NCBI GenBank assembly: GCA_017441505.1 | Contig: JAFRXL010000001.1 | Location: 35,298-99,297 of the forward strand | Source: Ruminococcus sp. | GTDB lineage: Bacteria > Bacillota > Clostridia > Oscillospirales > Ruminococcaceae | Direction of reading: 5' to 3' | Length of the DNA stretch: 64,000 nt | The notes under the pieces: generated by a model | Told to the model about the DNA's origin: nothing | What the model saw: the letters and a program-made list of their open reading frames with translations, nothing else | The model's database searches: none | Program-made: the position numbers and the translations under genes | Shown: in pieces, positions 26,418 to 36,012 of the stretch | Layout of the letters: every line of letters starts with the position of its first letter | Numbering within the stretch: the first letter of the stretch is position 1

Positions 26418-26446
26418 TTGACAAATTGGCTATATTGTGGTATGAT
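26418..26446 (+). promoter_or_regulatory. Sigma-A promoter of the surface-protein unit
   Basis: TTGACA, a 17-base spacer, TATGAT. The start site would be about 26453, giving a leader of about 175 bases before the first ATG. I see no clear riboswitch in that leader. Confidence 0.68.
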
Positions 26447-26629
26447 TCATGTGCAGTCCAAATCAAATGTTTTACACAATGTAGATTTTTGTTGCGGTAT
26501 TTATTTTTTTGACCACTAATTGTACTGCTCGTTATATAATTGGCTGCTTATACGAATATTCATCTACAGACAGAAGGAGAAAAACATGATATTATCTTTT
26601 TCTTCCTGCACTGAAAGGGGGACAAAGTA

Positions 26630-27586
26630 ATGGTTAGACCTCGCACAAACCGTTTGTCAGCGGTCCTTACAGCAGCTTCTGTATGCAGCTTTGCAGCAGC
26701 AGGCTTCATGCTAAGACCTATGGATACAAAGGGTATCAGCGTGCACAACGATTACCTCGTCCTTGCAGTTCAGGATAACAATGGGGACACAGATTTCGGA
26801 GGATTTACTCTGCGTAAGAACAGCAATAATGAGTCCGAAACACTTACTTACTCCCAGTACTGCACTTCTTTTGCAGAAGTGAGCATAAACGGTACTGTGA
26901 AGCTTTTCAGCGAGGGAAAAAACGTAAAGAAACCGACAGTTGAAAGCGACGGTTCAGTAGTTACAGTTCAGGATTTTGACGGAGTTGAGATCACGCAGAA
27001 ACTTTCATTCTCAACCGGAAATACCGAAAATTACGATATGCTCCGAATAGAGTATATAACAGAGAATAAGTCCGGTGTGGACGTTCTCGTATCTGTACGC
27101 TCAATAATCGACCCGACTATAGCTGATTCTGAAAACGACCCTATAGTTGCCGGTGATACTGCCTACAAAACCGAAACAAGCTTCACAGGAAGCAGCATCC
27201 CTGAGGACTGGAAAGTTAAAAATGCTGAGGGAGCTATCGTTGCTTACGGTATCACATCCGACGGAAGTACAGCTCCGGATTGTTTTGACATTGCCGACTG
27301 GTCGAACCTTTTCAACGACCGCTTCGACTACGCTCCTGACGGAGATATAAACGATAACGCTGTAGCTCTTACATGGTCTGAAAAGACGCTCAAGGACGGC
27401 GACAGCCTTACTTACGGTACAAAGTACGGTCTTTACAGTGAAAAGGCTGGCACAGGCAGCAACGAGACTGTTAAAAACTCACCTAAGACCGGAGATAAGG
27501 GTGCTTTTGCATTTGCCGGTTTAGGAGCAGCTTCTATGACTGCTGCTATACTTTTCAGAAAGAGGAGGTCAGAAGATAATGAATAA
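26630..27586 (+). CDS. Secreted surface protein with sorting-signal-like C-terminus
   Basis: Exported 318-residue protein of unknown function. It has an N-terminal signal sequence (about residues 8-28) and a beta-rich central domain (about 35-275). The C-terminus has the full layout of a cell-wall sorting signal: NSPKTGD, a hydrophobic span (about 292-308) and RKRRSEDNE. SPKTG in place of LPXTG suggests a non-classical sortase class. AAAGGGGG precedes the ATG. Its stop overlaps the next, giant gene, so the two proteins are made together and may act together on the cell surface. Confidence 0.7.
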   Translation: MVRPRTNRLSAVLTAASVCSFAAAGFMLRPMDTKGISVHNDYLVLAVQDNNGDTDFGGFTLRKNSNNESETLTYSQYCTSFAEVSINGTVKLFSEGKNVKKPTVESDGSVVTVQDFDGVEITQKLSFSTGNTENYDMLRIEYITENKSGVDVLVSVRSIIDPTIADSENDPIVAGDTAYKTETSFTGSSIPEDWKVKNAEGAIVAYGITSDGSTAPDCFDIADWSNLFNDRFDYAPDGDINDNAVALTWSEKTLKDGDSLTYGTKYGLYSEKAGTGSNETVKNSPKTGDKGAFAFAGLGAASMTAAILFRKRRSEDNE

Positions 27587-30500
27587 GTTTTTCACAAGAA
27601 TAGCTGCTTCTGCACTTGCTCTTACTACCACAGCTGCATATATGCCTTTATCTGCATTTAAAGCCTATGCAGAGGAGACTTCAGCTCTTGATTTTGATAC
27701 AAGTCAGATAGCATTGTATGCAAAGAAAAGTGTAAAGCTCAACGAAAAGAGCGTTAATGTCAAGGGCGGAGTATACTCAGGAAGCAAGCCGGAATTTACC
27801 GGAGCAGATGATAAATTTTCTGTAAGCGGACAGAACGCTTTCCGTGACGGCGGTGTTGACTGCGAGCTTCCGGATTTTGTCGGACTTATAAATTCAGCTG
27901 AGGAATACGATTTCGAGTTTGACGGCGATAAGGAGATTTTTGATTCAGCAGCAGACCTTACTCTCTGCTCGTCATATACATCCGGAAACCTCGTTATAGA
28001 CCATGCAAAGCTCGAAGGAAGCGGAAGAATAAGTGCTTCCGGAGACATAAAAATGAGTATTGCCGGCGGCGATCAGCTTTCACAGGCATTCATAATGTCA
28101 GAAGAAGGCGACATCACTATCGATGCCGGAAACCTTGACTATACCGGAGTTATCTATGCTCCTAACGGAAAGGTCAAGATCAATGCAAAGAATATCGATC
28201 TTGTCGGAGCTATCTATGCTGACAGCATCGAGATAAACGGTACTTCTGTAAATATCGAGTACAGAGATTTCTTCAAGATAAACTGTAAAGCCCACACAGT
28301 GCCTAAGGTGTTCATAAACAAGAAGGATACCCTTAAACTTGAAGGTACAGTATCACATCAGGAAGCTGATACATTATATAAAGTGCCTGCATCACAGGCT
28401 GACAGAGTTACTATCACAGGCGAAGATACTCTTACACCTGAACTCAGCTTTACAAAGTCCGGCGAGTATGATATTACTCTTACTGCACAGCTTGGCAATA
28501 AGCAGTCATCAGATACGGTAAAGGTAGTAGTTACAGACGGTCCTGTTGTAAACTATACATCTACCGCTGATTTCAGTTCAGGAAATCTTTCAGCTGCTAA
28601 CGGAGCTAAAGACGAGCTCAAACTCGCCGATGCAAGAAACACCGGAGCAGGCAGGACTAAGAAATATTCACCTGACTCAGAAAGCGGTATCAACGTTACT
28701 GCAAAACAGAGCAAGAACGCTATAAGATCATCGGGAGATAAACTCGACCTCGACTTCTCACTTGAAGGTTATGGTCAGCTTGTTACCGGCAACGGAAATG
28801 ACCTTGTACTCTGTATCGATAACTCCGGAAGCGTTTGGGACATGATCCCTACCATAAAGGCTGCTGCACTTCAGATAATCGAGTCAATGGGACCAAACGA
28901 CCGTCTTGGTATCACATCCCTTGACAGATTGAATACACCTCTTACAAGCGATAAGGAAGCTCTTATCGCAGCCATAGAGCGTTATAATCTCGGCGGCGGA
29001 AGCGATTACGGCAACGGACTTCGCATCGTTAACAACGAGATCTTCGATGAAGAGAGCGAAGGACGCAATAAGTACATATTCCTGCTTGCAGACGGTGAAA
29101 ACGGCTATGATTACCGTAACGATGATGAGATCGCTATGGAACAGGCTGCTATATTCAAGGAGAACGGAACAAAGGTATATTCCTTTGAGATAAATCCTTT
29201 CTCATATGACTTCACTGATACAAGTACTATGCAGGATGTTGCTATCGAGACAAACGGTGCATATAAGCTTTGTCCTGATGCGGACGCTATCAAAAAGTTC
29301 ATGCTCAATATGGCAGATACCATTTATAACCTCGCAGCAAGAAACGTTACATTTACAACCACAGTCACAAATGCTGACTGGCTGAAAAATGCAAAGATGA
29401 AGAAAGCTCCGGACTCCACTGTAAAGAATCCGGACGGCTCAGTAACTCTTTCATGGAACTACAGCAGCTTTGAGATAGGTGCAGCTGACGATATTGGTAT
29501 TAGCCTTAATACAGGACTTATCAAGGATAAGGGCTATGTACAGGTGACCAAAGATACAAAGCTCATATCCTATGATGCTAACGGCGAAGGCAATGTGCTT
29601 TATCTTGATGATATTATTGTAGGAAGCGATGATTACGCTGATAACGGTCACTGGACCAGCAAGACTTTTGACAGCGGCGTTGAAAATTGTCCTTGGTCAT
29701 ATGTAAACTGGAATGCTGACTATGTCGGTGATTCAGCAATGGATATATACCTCAGCACAAGTAATGACGGCGTTAACTTCTCTGAGCCTCAGAGAGTGAC
29801 AAACGGCGAGGAGCTTGCTCTTAAAGGCAGATATATCCGTACTGAGATAAGCATGAAGGCTTCATCTGACGGAGATACTCCAGTGCTTTACGACCTCACT
29901 ATCTATTCCGATGAGACAGAAGCTTCTGACATTCATCAGGGTGCAGATGTGTCCATAAAGGGTGCAAGAACAGTACCAGCCGGCTCACCGGTATCACTCT
30001 GGCTCGATATAAACGGCAGATATGACAATGTTACGGATGTAAAGTGGAACGTTGGCAGTGCGGTTGACCTCAGTGACGGCAAAGAACCTCTCCTCAGAAC
30101 AGTTTCTTTCGACAAGGAAGGCGAGTACACTGTTTCTGCCGAGGTAACATCTGGCGGTATCAAGACATCTGTTGCAATACAGGTGACAGTGCTTCCAAAG
30201 ACTGCACTCTGGCAGGAAGTAGAAAAAGAAGAGTTCAAGGCAGTAAAGATGACTCTTAGTGATGTTCCGGCTTATGCAACACAGTATCAGGAACCTCTTA
30301 CATTCAATATCAATTTTGAGAATCCTGAACAGGTTTCATGGGTAAGAGCACTCTATACCAATCCGAAAGTATGGGGCGAGGGCGTTTACCGTATAGCTTA
30401 CATCAACGAGGTCGAAGATAACCTTGTATCTGTACCGCTCCCTTACAATAATCTTACTGATACTACTATAGTAGTTGATGCTTTCGACTGGTACGGCAAT

Positions 30501-33500
30501 AAGACCACCGAGAAGCGTGTAATAAAAATGGACAGAGAAGCTCCGAGAGTTACAGTAGGAGCTGATAAGAGCAGCGTATATCCGGGAAAGGATGTCCTCA
30601 TTACTGTTACAGTAAGTGATAATGACGAGGTCGCTAAACTTGTCCTTACCTGCAACGGTGAAGAAGTAAAGCTGGACGAAGAGAACAAGTATGTGTTCCA
30701 CACAAACGAGTCCGGCGACTATGTATTTGAAGCAACTGCAACAGATAAAGCAGGGAATGTGACTAAGAGCTCACGTTCTGTAAAGGTTTATGCTGATAAT
30801 AACGGACCTAATTTATCTATTAGCGGAAACGGCAGAATAATTATCGGAAACAGTGCTGATTATAAGATAACTTCATATGATAATGAGACTTTTGTGGATA
30901 CACTGAAACTCACACTTCAGAAGGACGAAGAAGAGCCGGAGACTGTACTCTCACTTGACAGCAAGGACGGAGTTATAGAAAGGGAAAACCTCTATAAGTT
31001 TACTCCGGAAGCTACCGGTAATTATGTTCTTACAGCAACTGCTAAGGACAGAGAAGGCAATGAAAAGACTTACTCTCAGAAAATAACAGTTGTTTCTGAT
31101 ACAAGTGCTCCTTCTATAAGCATAAAGCTCAGCAGAACAGAGGTCCTTGCTGGTGAAGCTTCTGATGTAACAGTAACAGTCACCGACGATGTTGCTGTAG
31201 CAGATGTGAAATTCTTCATCGATGACAGGGAAACAAAGCTTTCAGAGGACAACACTTTCCACTATGTATCAGACGGCGAAAACGTTGATAAGAACGGAAA
31301 CAAGTATATCACTTTCAAGGTCGTTGCAACAGATACAAGCGGAAATGAAAGAACATCAACATCAAGACTTCTTGTTCGCACAGAAGATACAACAGCTCCG
31401 AGTGTAAGCATCAGTTCAAGCAACAGATATGAATATAACAACGCAAATGCTTACATGACCGTAACTGCAAGCGATAATATCGGTATTGATACTGTTGAAG
31501 TAAAGGTCAACGGAGAGACAGTAACTTTAGATGAGAACGGAAGATACTATTTCGATACAACACTTCTTACAGAATATACAATAAGTGCCACAGCAACTGA
31601 TACTTCAGGAAATCAGAAGACAGCAGAAAAGACAGTATCTGTCGTTGATACTACAAAGCCTGCTGTAAGCTTCAAGGCTGACAAGAATTCATACGCAACA
31701 CTTGACAGTCCCGTAATAACAGTAGATGTAACAGATAACTATAAGCTCGAAACAGTTACAGCAGATATTGACGGTACACCTATCGATACAAATAACGGTT
31801 CTTTCACTTATACTATACCGGAAGCAGCTGCCGGCAAGTACGTCATAAATGTAAAGGCAGAGGACAGCTCCGGAAATGTAAGGGAAAGCAGCTATACAGT
31901 AACAGTACGTGATACAGTCGCTCCTGAGCTCACAGCTTCTGCGGACAAGGAGAAGTACAAGAAGAGCGAAAAGCCTGTTATCAAGTGCGAGTATTCAGAT
32001 AATGTTGGGGTAACTAAGGTGACAGCCGATATGAACGGCAAGTCCCTTGAATTTGATATAGAAAACGGACAGGTAATAATGCCTGACGAGATCGAAGCCG
32101 GCGATAAGACTGTAACTATCAAAGCTTATGACGCAGCAGGAAATGCATCAGAACCGGCAGTTGTAAACTTCTATATATCCGCTACTGACGATACAGAGTG
32201 TCCGGTTATCGAAGAGATAACAGCAGCTCCTGAGATCATCAGAGTTGGCAATGAAGTTACAGTAAAGATAAAGGCTACTGACGACAGCGGCGAAGTAAAG
32301 CTCACAGTAACTAAGGACGGCACAGTTCTTGAAGAAAACGCTGAGAGCGGTACTTATACTTTCACTCCGGATAAAGTTGGCGATGTAAAGCTCAGCGTAA
32401 GAGCGGAAGATCCTTCCGGAAACTATACTGAAACAGAAGTTGAACTCAAAGTTTACAGAAATACTGAGAACCGCAAGATAGTTGTTGATTCACCTGTGTT
32501 TGCAAAGCCGGGCGAAGAGATAACAGTAACACTTTCATCCGCTGACGGCGTTCCGTTTGATGCTACAGAGCTTTGGATGGGTGAACAGAATCTCAGTGCT
32601 TCACTTACAAAGGATGCTGACGGTAAGTCAAGCATGACATTCACACTCGATAAGAACGGTAAGTATGGATTCAAGGCAGTTGGTAAGGATAACGACGGTT
32701 ATTCGGATGAAAAACTCTTCGATATTCAGATAACAAGCACTTATGAGGACGAGATAAAGTCTGCTGAAATGCAGGAGTCGATGAAACAGACTTCCGAAAC
32801 TCAGCTCAATGACGAGCTCAAGGAGCTTGCAAAGACATTCGAGTCACCTGCCGATGCATACGAATATGTATACAACAATATCAACTTTGAGGCATACACC
32901 AATTCAAGAAGAGGTGCTCTCGGAGCATACGAGCTGAAGCGTGGTAACGACTACGATCAGGCAAGTCTCCTCATAGGACTTCTCCGTGAAATGGGATACC
33001 CTGCAAAGTATACAACAGGAAACGCAGCACTCAGCAGCGATCAGGTCAAGGCACTTATGTCTATGGACAGCTTTGAGACTGCTACAAGAGTACTTGCAAG
33101 CAACGGCAAGAATGCTGCAAAGGTCACAAGGACAGACGGCTCACAGTATGTAAAGCTTGAAGAAACTTTCGTACAGGTATATGTACCTGCAAGCGAGATA
33201 GGTGAGACAGATGAAAAACTTAAAGACCTCGGTGTCTGGGTACCGCTTGATCCTTCTATAAAGGATACTACACTTGTTTGTGACGAGATCGAACCGGCAG
33301 CCGAAACAACTGTCGATATAACTAAGGACAGAGAGCTTTATGCCGGCACTCAATTCGGCGATATTCTCGACACCGTAGAGAAACACGCTGACAGTCTTGC
33401 TGAGAAATCCGGCGACAGCACAATATCAGATATGTTCAAGGGTGCTGTAACTTTAAGCGATGAACCAACTTATATCTATTCAAGAAATATAGTTCAGAAG

Positions 33501-35276
33501 GAATTCAACAGACTTCCTGCAAATCTCAGCTATCAGTTCACAGATGCTGAAATGAAGGCATTCAATGCTATCCCTGACAATAAGACCGACCGTATACAGT
33601 TCTATGTAAGCGGACTCGGCGGAAAGAATCTTGGTGTATACAAGATAAGCGATATTTACAATAAGCGTGTAACACTCAGATTCGAGGGCAACGACGGTGA
33701 TAATACTATCTTTGAAATGGATCGTGGTCAGATCGAGAAAAATACATTCCTGCCTGCACTCTATGTAGACGGTGAGATCGCTGCACAGTACTCTCTCAGA
33801 GAGCATTCATCTGATCTTGAAGATATGTTTGAGCCGGAAGATGAGTACTACTTCTTCGGAAAGAAGGCTTGGAGACTCGGCGAACACTGCAAGCTCACAA
33901 CAAGCATCGTAACAAACGGACACAGTACTTCATGGCAGGATGATATAACTATCGGAAGTACATATTCAATGGTAATCGATGTAGGCGGTATCACAAAGTC
34001 GCAGTACAACGATTCACTGAATGATGCTGCTGAAAACAACGGCGTTGATGCGAGCGATCCTTCAGAACCTGTAGTAAAGGCAGATACAGGCACTGATATG
34101 ACAAACTACTACGATGAGGACAAGATAGGTTCACTTCTTAACTTTATGGGAACTTATTACTTCCTCAAGTGTGATGCGTATGACAACACATCTGCAAGCT
34201 TCTCTAATCTTGAAGTAGGAAATGATACAAAGGTTCTTATGACAAGCTATAAGATAAATTCAAGAGAAGAAACAACAATGGGTCATGTAATTGACGTTAT
34301 TCCGGGAAGATTCGAGATCGATGTTTCCTATAACTCCGGAACTTGCTTCAGCAGATGCGATGATGTCGAAGCAAGAAACCAGTATATGTACAACGCTGCA
34401 TATATGGAGTCTTATTATGAAGGCTGGATCTGGGAGGCATTCTTCGCAAGTGAGGGAGCTTCTACAGTTGCTGTATTGAATAAAGCACTTCAGGACGGTT
34501 CCGAGCTCGTATGCATCAATAAGGATAATATCGAAACAGAGATTGCTAAGGTTTCACTTGAATCTGATGAGGAAAAAGAGATAAGAGACTCAGTTTCTCA
34601 GGGATTGTCCGTAATCATACCGGCAAAGCGTGTTGAGATAAAGGACTGGTCCGGTACAGGATATATAATCGCTGATATGGAAGAGTATAACCACTTTGTA
34701 TTCAAGCTTTCAGGCGGAACAAACGGTGGTTCTGATACAGAGGATATTGACCTTATCGGTGAAACTCTGGCTGAGGTATACAGTCATCTTGATACCGACA
34801 AGGTATTCACAGGATTGTTTACAGCTACACAGACCGTTTACTACATACTCCTTGAGATATCACTGTATAAGGAAATAGCTCCGGCTATAAGCGAGCTTGC
34901 AGCAGCAAGCGGCGGCGGTCCTGCAATGGTACTTATAGGTGGATTAAGTCTTTTAGATGCTACAAAACATCTTGTGGACATCATGAATTACAGAGTTGAG
35001 ATGCTTGAGATATTCTATGAGTATTGCGTAGGCGATGAGGAAGGTGCACAGGAACATTCATGCGTTGACCTCACAGTACTTCTCATAAAGATGCTGAAAG
35101 ACCTTTATGAGACACTGACAGGCGGCGATGACGGTGGAGACCCTTCAGTCTATGATGCTCTTAAAGAATACATAACATCGGTTGTCGAAGCGTATGATTC
35201 TGATGATGAAGACGACGGCGGACACGATGGATTCAATGATCTCATTGAGGACATATTTGAAGCCGGTGAAGGCTGA
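27579..35276 (+). CDS. Giant surface protein: VWA, Ig-like repeats, transglutaminase-like domain
   Basis: 2565 residues. Domains in order: signal peptide (1-32); a beta-rich domain (about 40-230, with repeating VIYAPNGKVKINAKN type turns); a von Willebrand A domain (about 405-590) with the metal site DNSGS near 412; a discoidin-like stretch (about 690-780); seven Ig-like repeats (about 985-1550) of the TAPSVSIS...ATDTSGN type plus a divergent one; a transglutaminase-like domain (about 1745-1895) with GNDYDQASLLIGLLREMGY and VWVPLDPS; and about 670 C-terminal residues of unknown type with two hydrophobic segments near 2400-2460. The usual transglutaminase Cys is absent. No C-terminal anchor motif is seen. 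Coupled to the preceding gene, probably an adhesin complex. Confidence 0.82.
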   Translation: MNKFFTRIAASALALTTTAAYMPLSAFKAYAEETSALDFDTSQIALYAKKSVKLNEKSVNVKGGVYSGSKPEFTGADDKFSVSGQNAFRDGGVDCELPDFVGLINSAEEYDFEFDGDKEIFDSAADLTLCSSYTSGNLVIDHAKLEGSGRISASGDIKMSIAGGDQLSQAFIMSEEGDITIDAGNLDYTGVIYAPNGKVKINAKNIDLVGAIYADSIEINGTSVNIEYRDFFKINCKAHTVPKVFINKKDTLKLEGTVSHQEADTLYKVPASQADRVTITGEDTLTPELSFTKSGEYDITLTAQLGNKQSSDTVKVVVTDGPVVNYTSTADFSSGNLSAANGAKDELKLADARNTGAGRTKKYSPDSESGINVTAKQSKNAIRSSGDKLDLDFSLEGYGQLVTGNGNDLVLCIDNSGSVWDMIPTIKAAALQIIESMGPNDRLGITSLDRLNTPLTSDKEALIAAIERYNLGGGSDYGNGLRIVNNEIFDEESEGRNKYIFLLADGENGYDYRNDDEIAMEQAAIFKENGTKVYSFEINPFSYDFTDTSTMQDVAIETNGAYKLCPDADAIKKFMLNMADTIYNLAARNVTFTTTVTNADWLKNAKMKKAPDSTVKNPDGSVTLSWNYSSFEIGAADDIGISLNTGLIKDKGYVQVTKDTKLISYDANGEGNVLYLDDIIVGSDDYADNGHWTSKTFDSGVENCPWSYVNWNADYVGDSAMDIYLSTSNDGVNFSEPQRVTNGEELALKGRYIRTEISMKASSDGDTPVLYDLTIYSDETEASDIHQGADVSIKGARTVPAGSPVSLWLDINGRYDNVTDVKWNVGSAVDLSDGKEPLLRTVSFDKEGEYTVSAEVTSGGIKTSVAIQVTVLPKTALWQEVEKEEFKAVKMTLSDVPAYATQYQEPLTFNINFENPEQVSWVRALYTNPKVWGEGVYRIAYINEVEDNLVSVPLPYNNLTDTTIVVDAFDWYGNKTTEKRVIKMDREAPRVTVGADKSSVYPGKDVLITVTVSDNDEVAKLVLTCNGEEVKLDEENKYVFHTNESGDYVFEATATDKAGNVTKSSRSVKVYADNNGPNLSISGNGRIIIGNSADYKITSYDNETFVDTLKLTLQKDEEEPETVLSLDSKDGVIERENLYKFTPEATGNYVLTATAKDREGNEKTYSQKITVVSDTSAPSISIKLSRTEVLAGEASDVTVTVTDDVAVADVKFFIDDRETKLSEDNTFHYVSDGENVDKNGNKYITFKVVATDTSGNERTSTSRLLVRTEDTTAPSVSISSSNRYEYNNANAYMTVTASDNIGIDTVEVKVNGETVTLDENGRYYFDTTLLTEYTISATATDTSGNQKTAEKTVSVVDTTKPAVSFKADKNSYATLDSPVITVDVTDNYKLETVTADIDGTPIDTNNGSFTYTIPEAAAGKYVINVKAEDSSGNVRESSYTVTVRDTVAPELTASADKEKYKKSEKPVIKCEYSDNVGVTKVTADMNGKSLEFDIENGQVIMPDEIEAGDKTVTIKAYDAAGNASEPAVVNFYISATDDTECPVIEEITAAPEIIRVGNEVTVKIKATDDSGEVKLTVTKDGTVLEENAESGTYTFTPDKVGDVKLSVRAEDPSGNYTETEVELKVYRNTENRKIVVDSPVFAKPGEEITVTLSSADGVPFDATELWMGEQNLSASLTKDADGKSSMTFTLDKNGKYGFKAVGKDNDGYSDEKLFDIQITSTYEDEIKSAEMQESMKQTSETQLNDELKELAKTFESPADAYEYVYNNINFEAYTNSRRGALGAYELKRGNDYDQASLLIGLLREMGYPAKYTTGNAALSSDQVKALMSMDSFETATRVLASNGKNAAKVTRTDGSQYVKLEETFVQVYVPASEIGETDEKLKDLGVWVPLDPSIKDTTLVCDEIEPAAETTVDITKDRELYAGTQFGDILDTVEKHADSLAEKSGDSTISDMFKGAVTLSDEPTYIYSRNIVQKEFNRLPANLSYQFTDAEMKAFNAIPDNKTDRIQFYVSGLGGKNLGVYKISDIYNKRVTLRFEGNDGDNTIFEMDRGQIEKNTFLPALYVDGEIAAQYSLREHSSDLEDMFEPEDEYYFFGKKAWRLGEHCKLTTSIVTNGHSTSWQDDITIGSTYSMVIDVGGITKSQYNDSLNDAAENNGVDASDPSEPVVKADTGTDMTNYYDEDKIGSLLNFMGTYYFLKCDAYDNTSASFSNLEVGNDTKVLMTSYKINSREETTMGHVIDVIPGRFEIDVSYNSGTCFSRCDDVEARNQYMYNAAYMESYYEGWIWEAFFASEGASTVAVLNKALQDGSELVCINKDNIETEIAKVSLESDEEKEIRDSVSQGLSVIIPAKRVEIKDWSGTGYIIADMEEYNHFVFKLSGGTNGGSDTEDIDLIGETLAEVYSHLDTDKVFTGLFTATQTVYYILLEISLYKEIAPAISELAAASGGGPAMVLIGGLSLLDATKHLVDIMNYRVEMLEIFYEYCVGDEEGAQEHSCVDLTVLLIKMLKDLYETLTGGDDGGDPSVYDALKEYITSVVEAYDSDDEDDGGHDGFNDLIEDIFEAGEG

Positions 35277-35288
35277 TAATTGAATTCT

Positions 35289-35317
35289 GGCTGCACTTTT
35301 TAGTGCAGCCAATTTTT
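35289..35317 (+). terminator. Rho-independent terminator
   Basis: A 9-bp stem (GGCTGCACT with AGTGCAGCC), a 4-base T loop, then AATTTTT. Ends the surface-protein unit. Confidence 0.85.
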
Positions 35318-35332
35318 ATGCTGAAAACAGGA

Positions 35333-35361
35333 TTGCAGAACGGGAAATACCATGTTATAAT
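35333..35361 (+). promoter_or_regulatory. Possible promoter of the second sigma/anti-sigma unit
   Basis: A good -10 box TATAAT (35356-35361) has only a poor -35 match (TTGCAG) 17 bases upstream. Between it and the gene lies a 7-bp inverted repeat, TCTATCT (35395-35401) and AGATAGA (35421-35427). A weak -35 with a leader dyad would suit a regulated promoter. Confidence 0.38.
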
Positions 35362-35454
35362 AAATTCTGGAAAATTTTTTTGAAAAAAGTGAAATCTATC
35401 TGAAAAAAAGTTGTGTTAATAGATAGAGGACCTCAATGAAAGGAGGTTGAGCCT

Positions 35455-36012
35455 TTGGATGACGCGTCAATTATCGAAATGCTCTGGAAAAGAGATGAGC
35501 AAGCTATAACCGAAATGAAGAATAGTTATGAAAGATTATGCTTTCATGTAGCAGGAAATATCCTGGTACAGGCGGAAGACAGCGAAGAATGTGTAAATTC
35601 AGCGTATCTTGATGTCTGGAACTCAATACCGCCAAACAGACCGAATAATCTTAAAACGTATCTGTGCAAACTGGTGAAGAACTGTGCATTGAACAAGATC
35701 AAATACAACAAAGCCGAAAAAAGAGCTTCAGATTTTAAAGTATCATTAGACGAATTATCAGAATGTGTACCGGACGGCAGCAATATAGAAGAACGCATGG
35801 ATGCCCAGCAGCTTGGCAGACTTATAAGCGATTTTCTAAGGACTCAGCCGGAAAAGTACAGAAAGGTTTTTGTGAGACGATACTGGTTTTCAGATTCAGT
35901 TGCAGAGATAGCAGATTTTTATGGAATGAACGAAAAAACTGTAGCAACGTATCTGTTCAGAGTACGCAAAAAGCTTAAAGTTTTTTTGGAGAAAGCGGGG
36001 TACAGTATATGA
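35455..36012 (+). CDS. ECF-type RNA polymerase sigma factor
   Basis: Alternative sigma factor of 185 residues. Region 2 is at about 25-85 (LCFHVAGNILVQAEDSEECVNSAY, then KTYLCKLVKNCALNK). Region 4 is at about 120-180 (RKVFVRRYWFSDSVAEIA, then GMNEKTVATYLFRVRKKL). Starts at TTG with AAAGGAGG 8 bases ahead. Its stop overlaps the anti-sigma start by four bases (ATGA), so the pair is made in fixed ratio. In cellulosome-forming Clostridia such pairs tie enzyme expression to extracellular polysaccharide; here the partner carries dockerin-like modules, which supports that reading. Confidence 0.9.
   Translation: MDDASIIEMLWKRDEQAITEMKNSYERLCFHVAGNILVQAEDSEECVNSAYLDVWNSIPPNRPNNLKTYLCKLVKNCALNKIKYNKAEKRASDFKVSLDELSECVPDGSNIEERMDAQQLGRLISDFLRTQPEKYRKVFVRRYWFSDSVAEIADFYGMNEKTVATYLFRVRKKLKVFLEKAGYSI

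Noticed and set aside
30528-32460. CRISPR or tandem DNA repeat within the giant gene
   Set aside because: The repeats are protein-level Ig-like domains of about 80-90 residues with diverged DNA, not short identical repeats with spacers.
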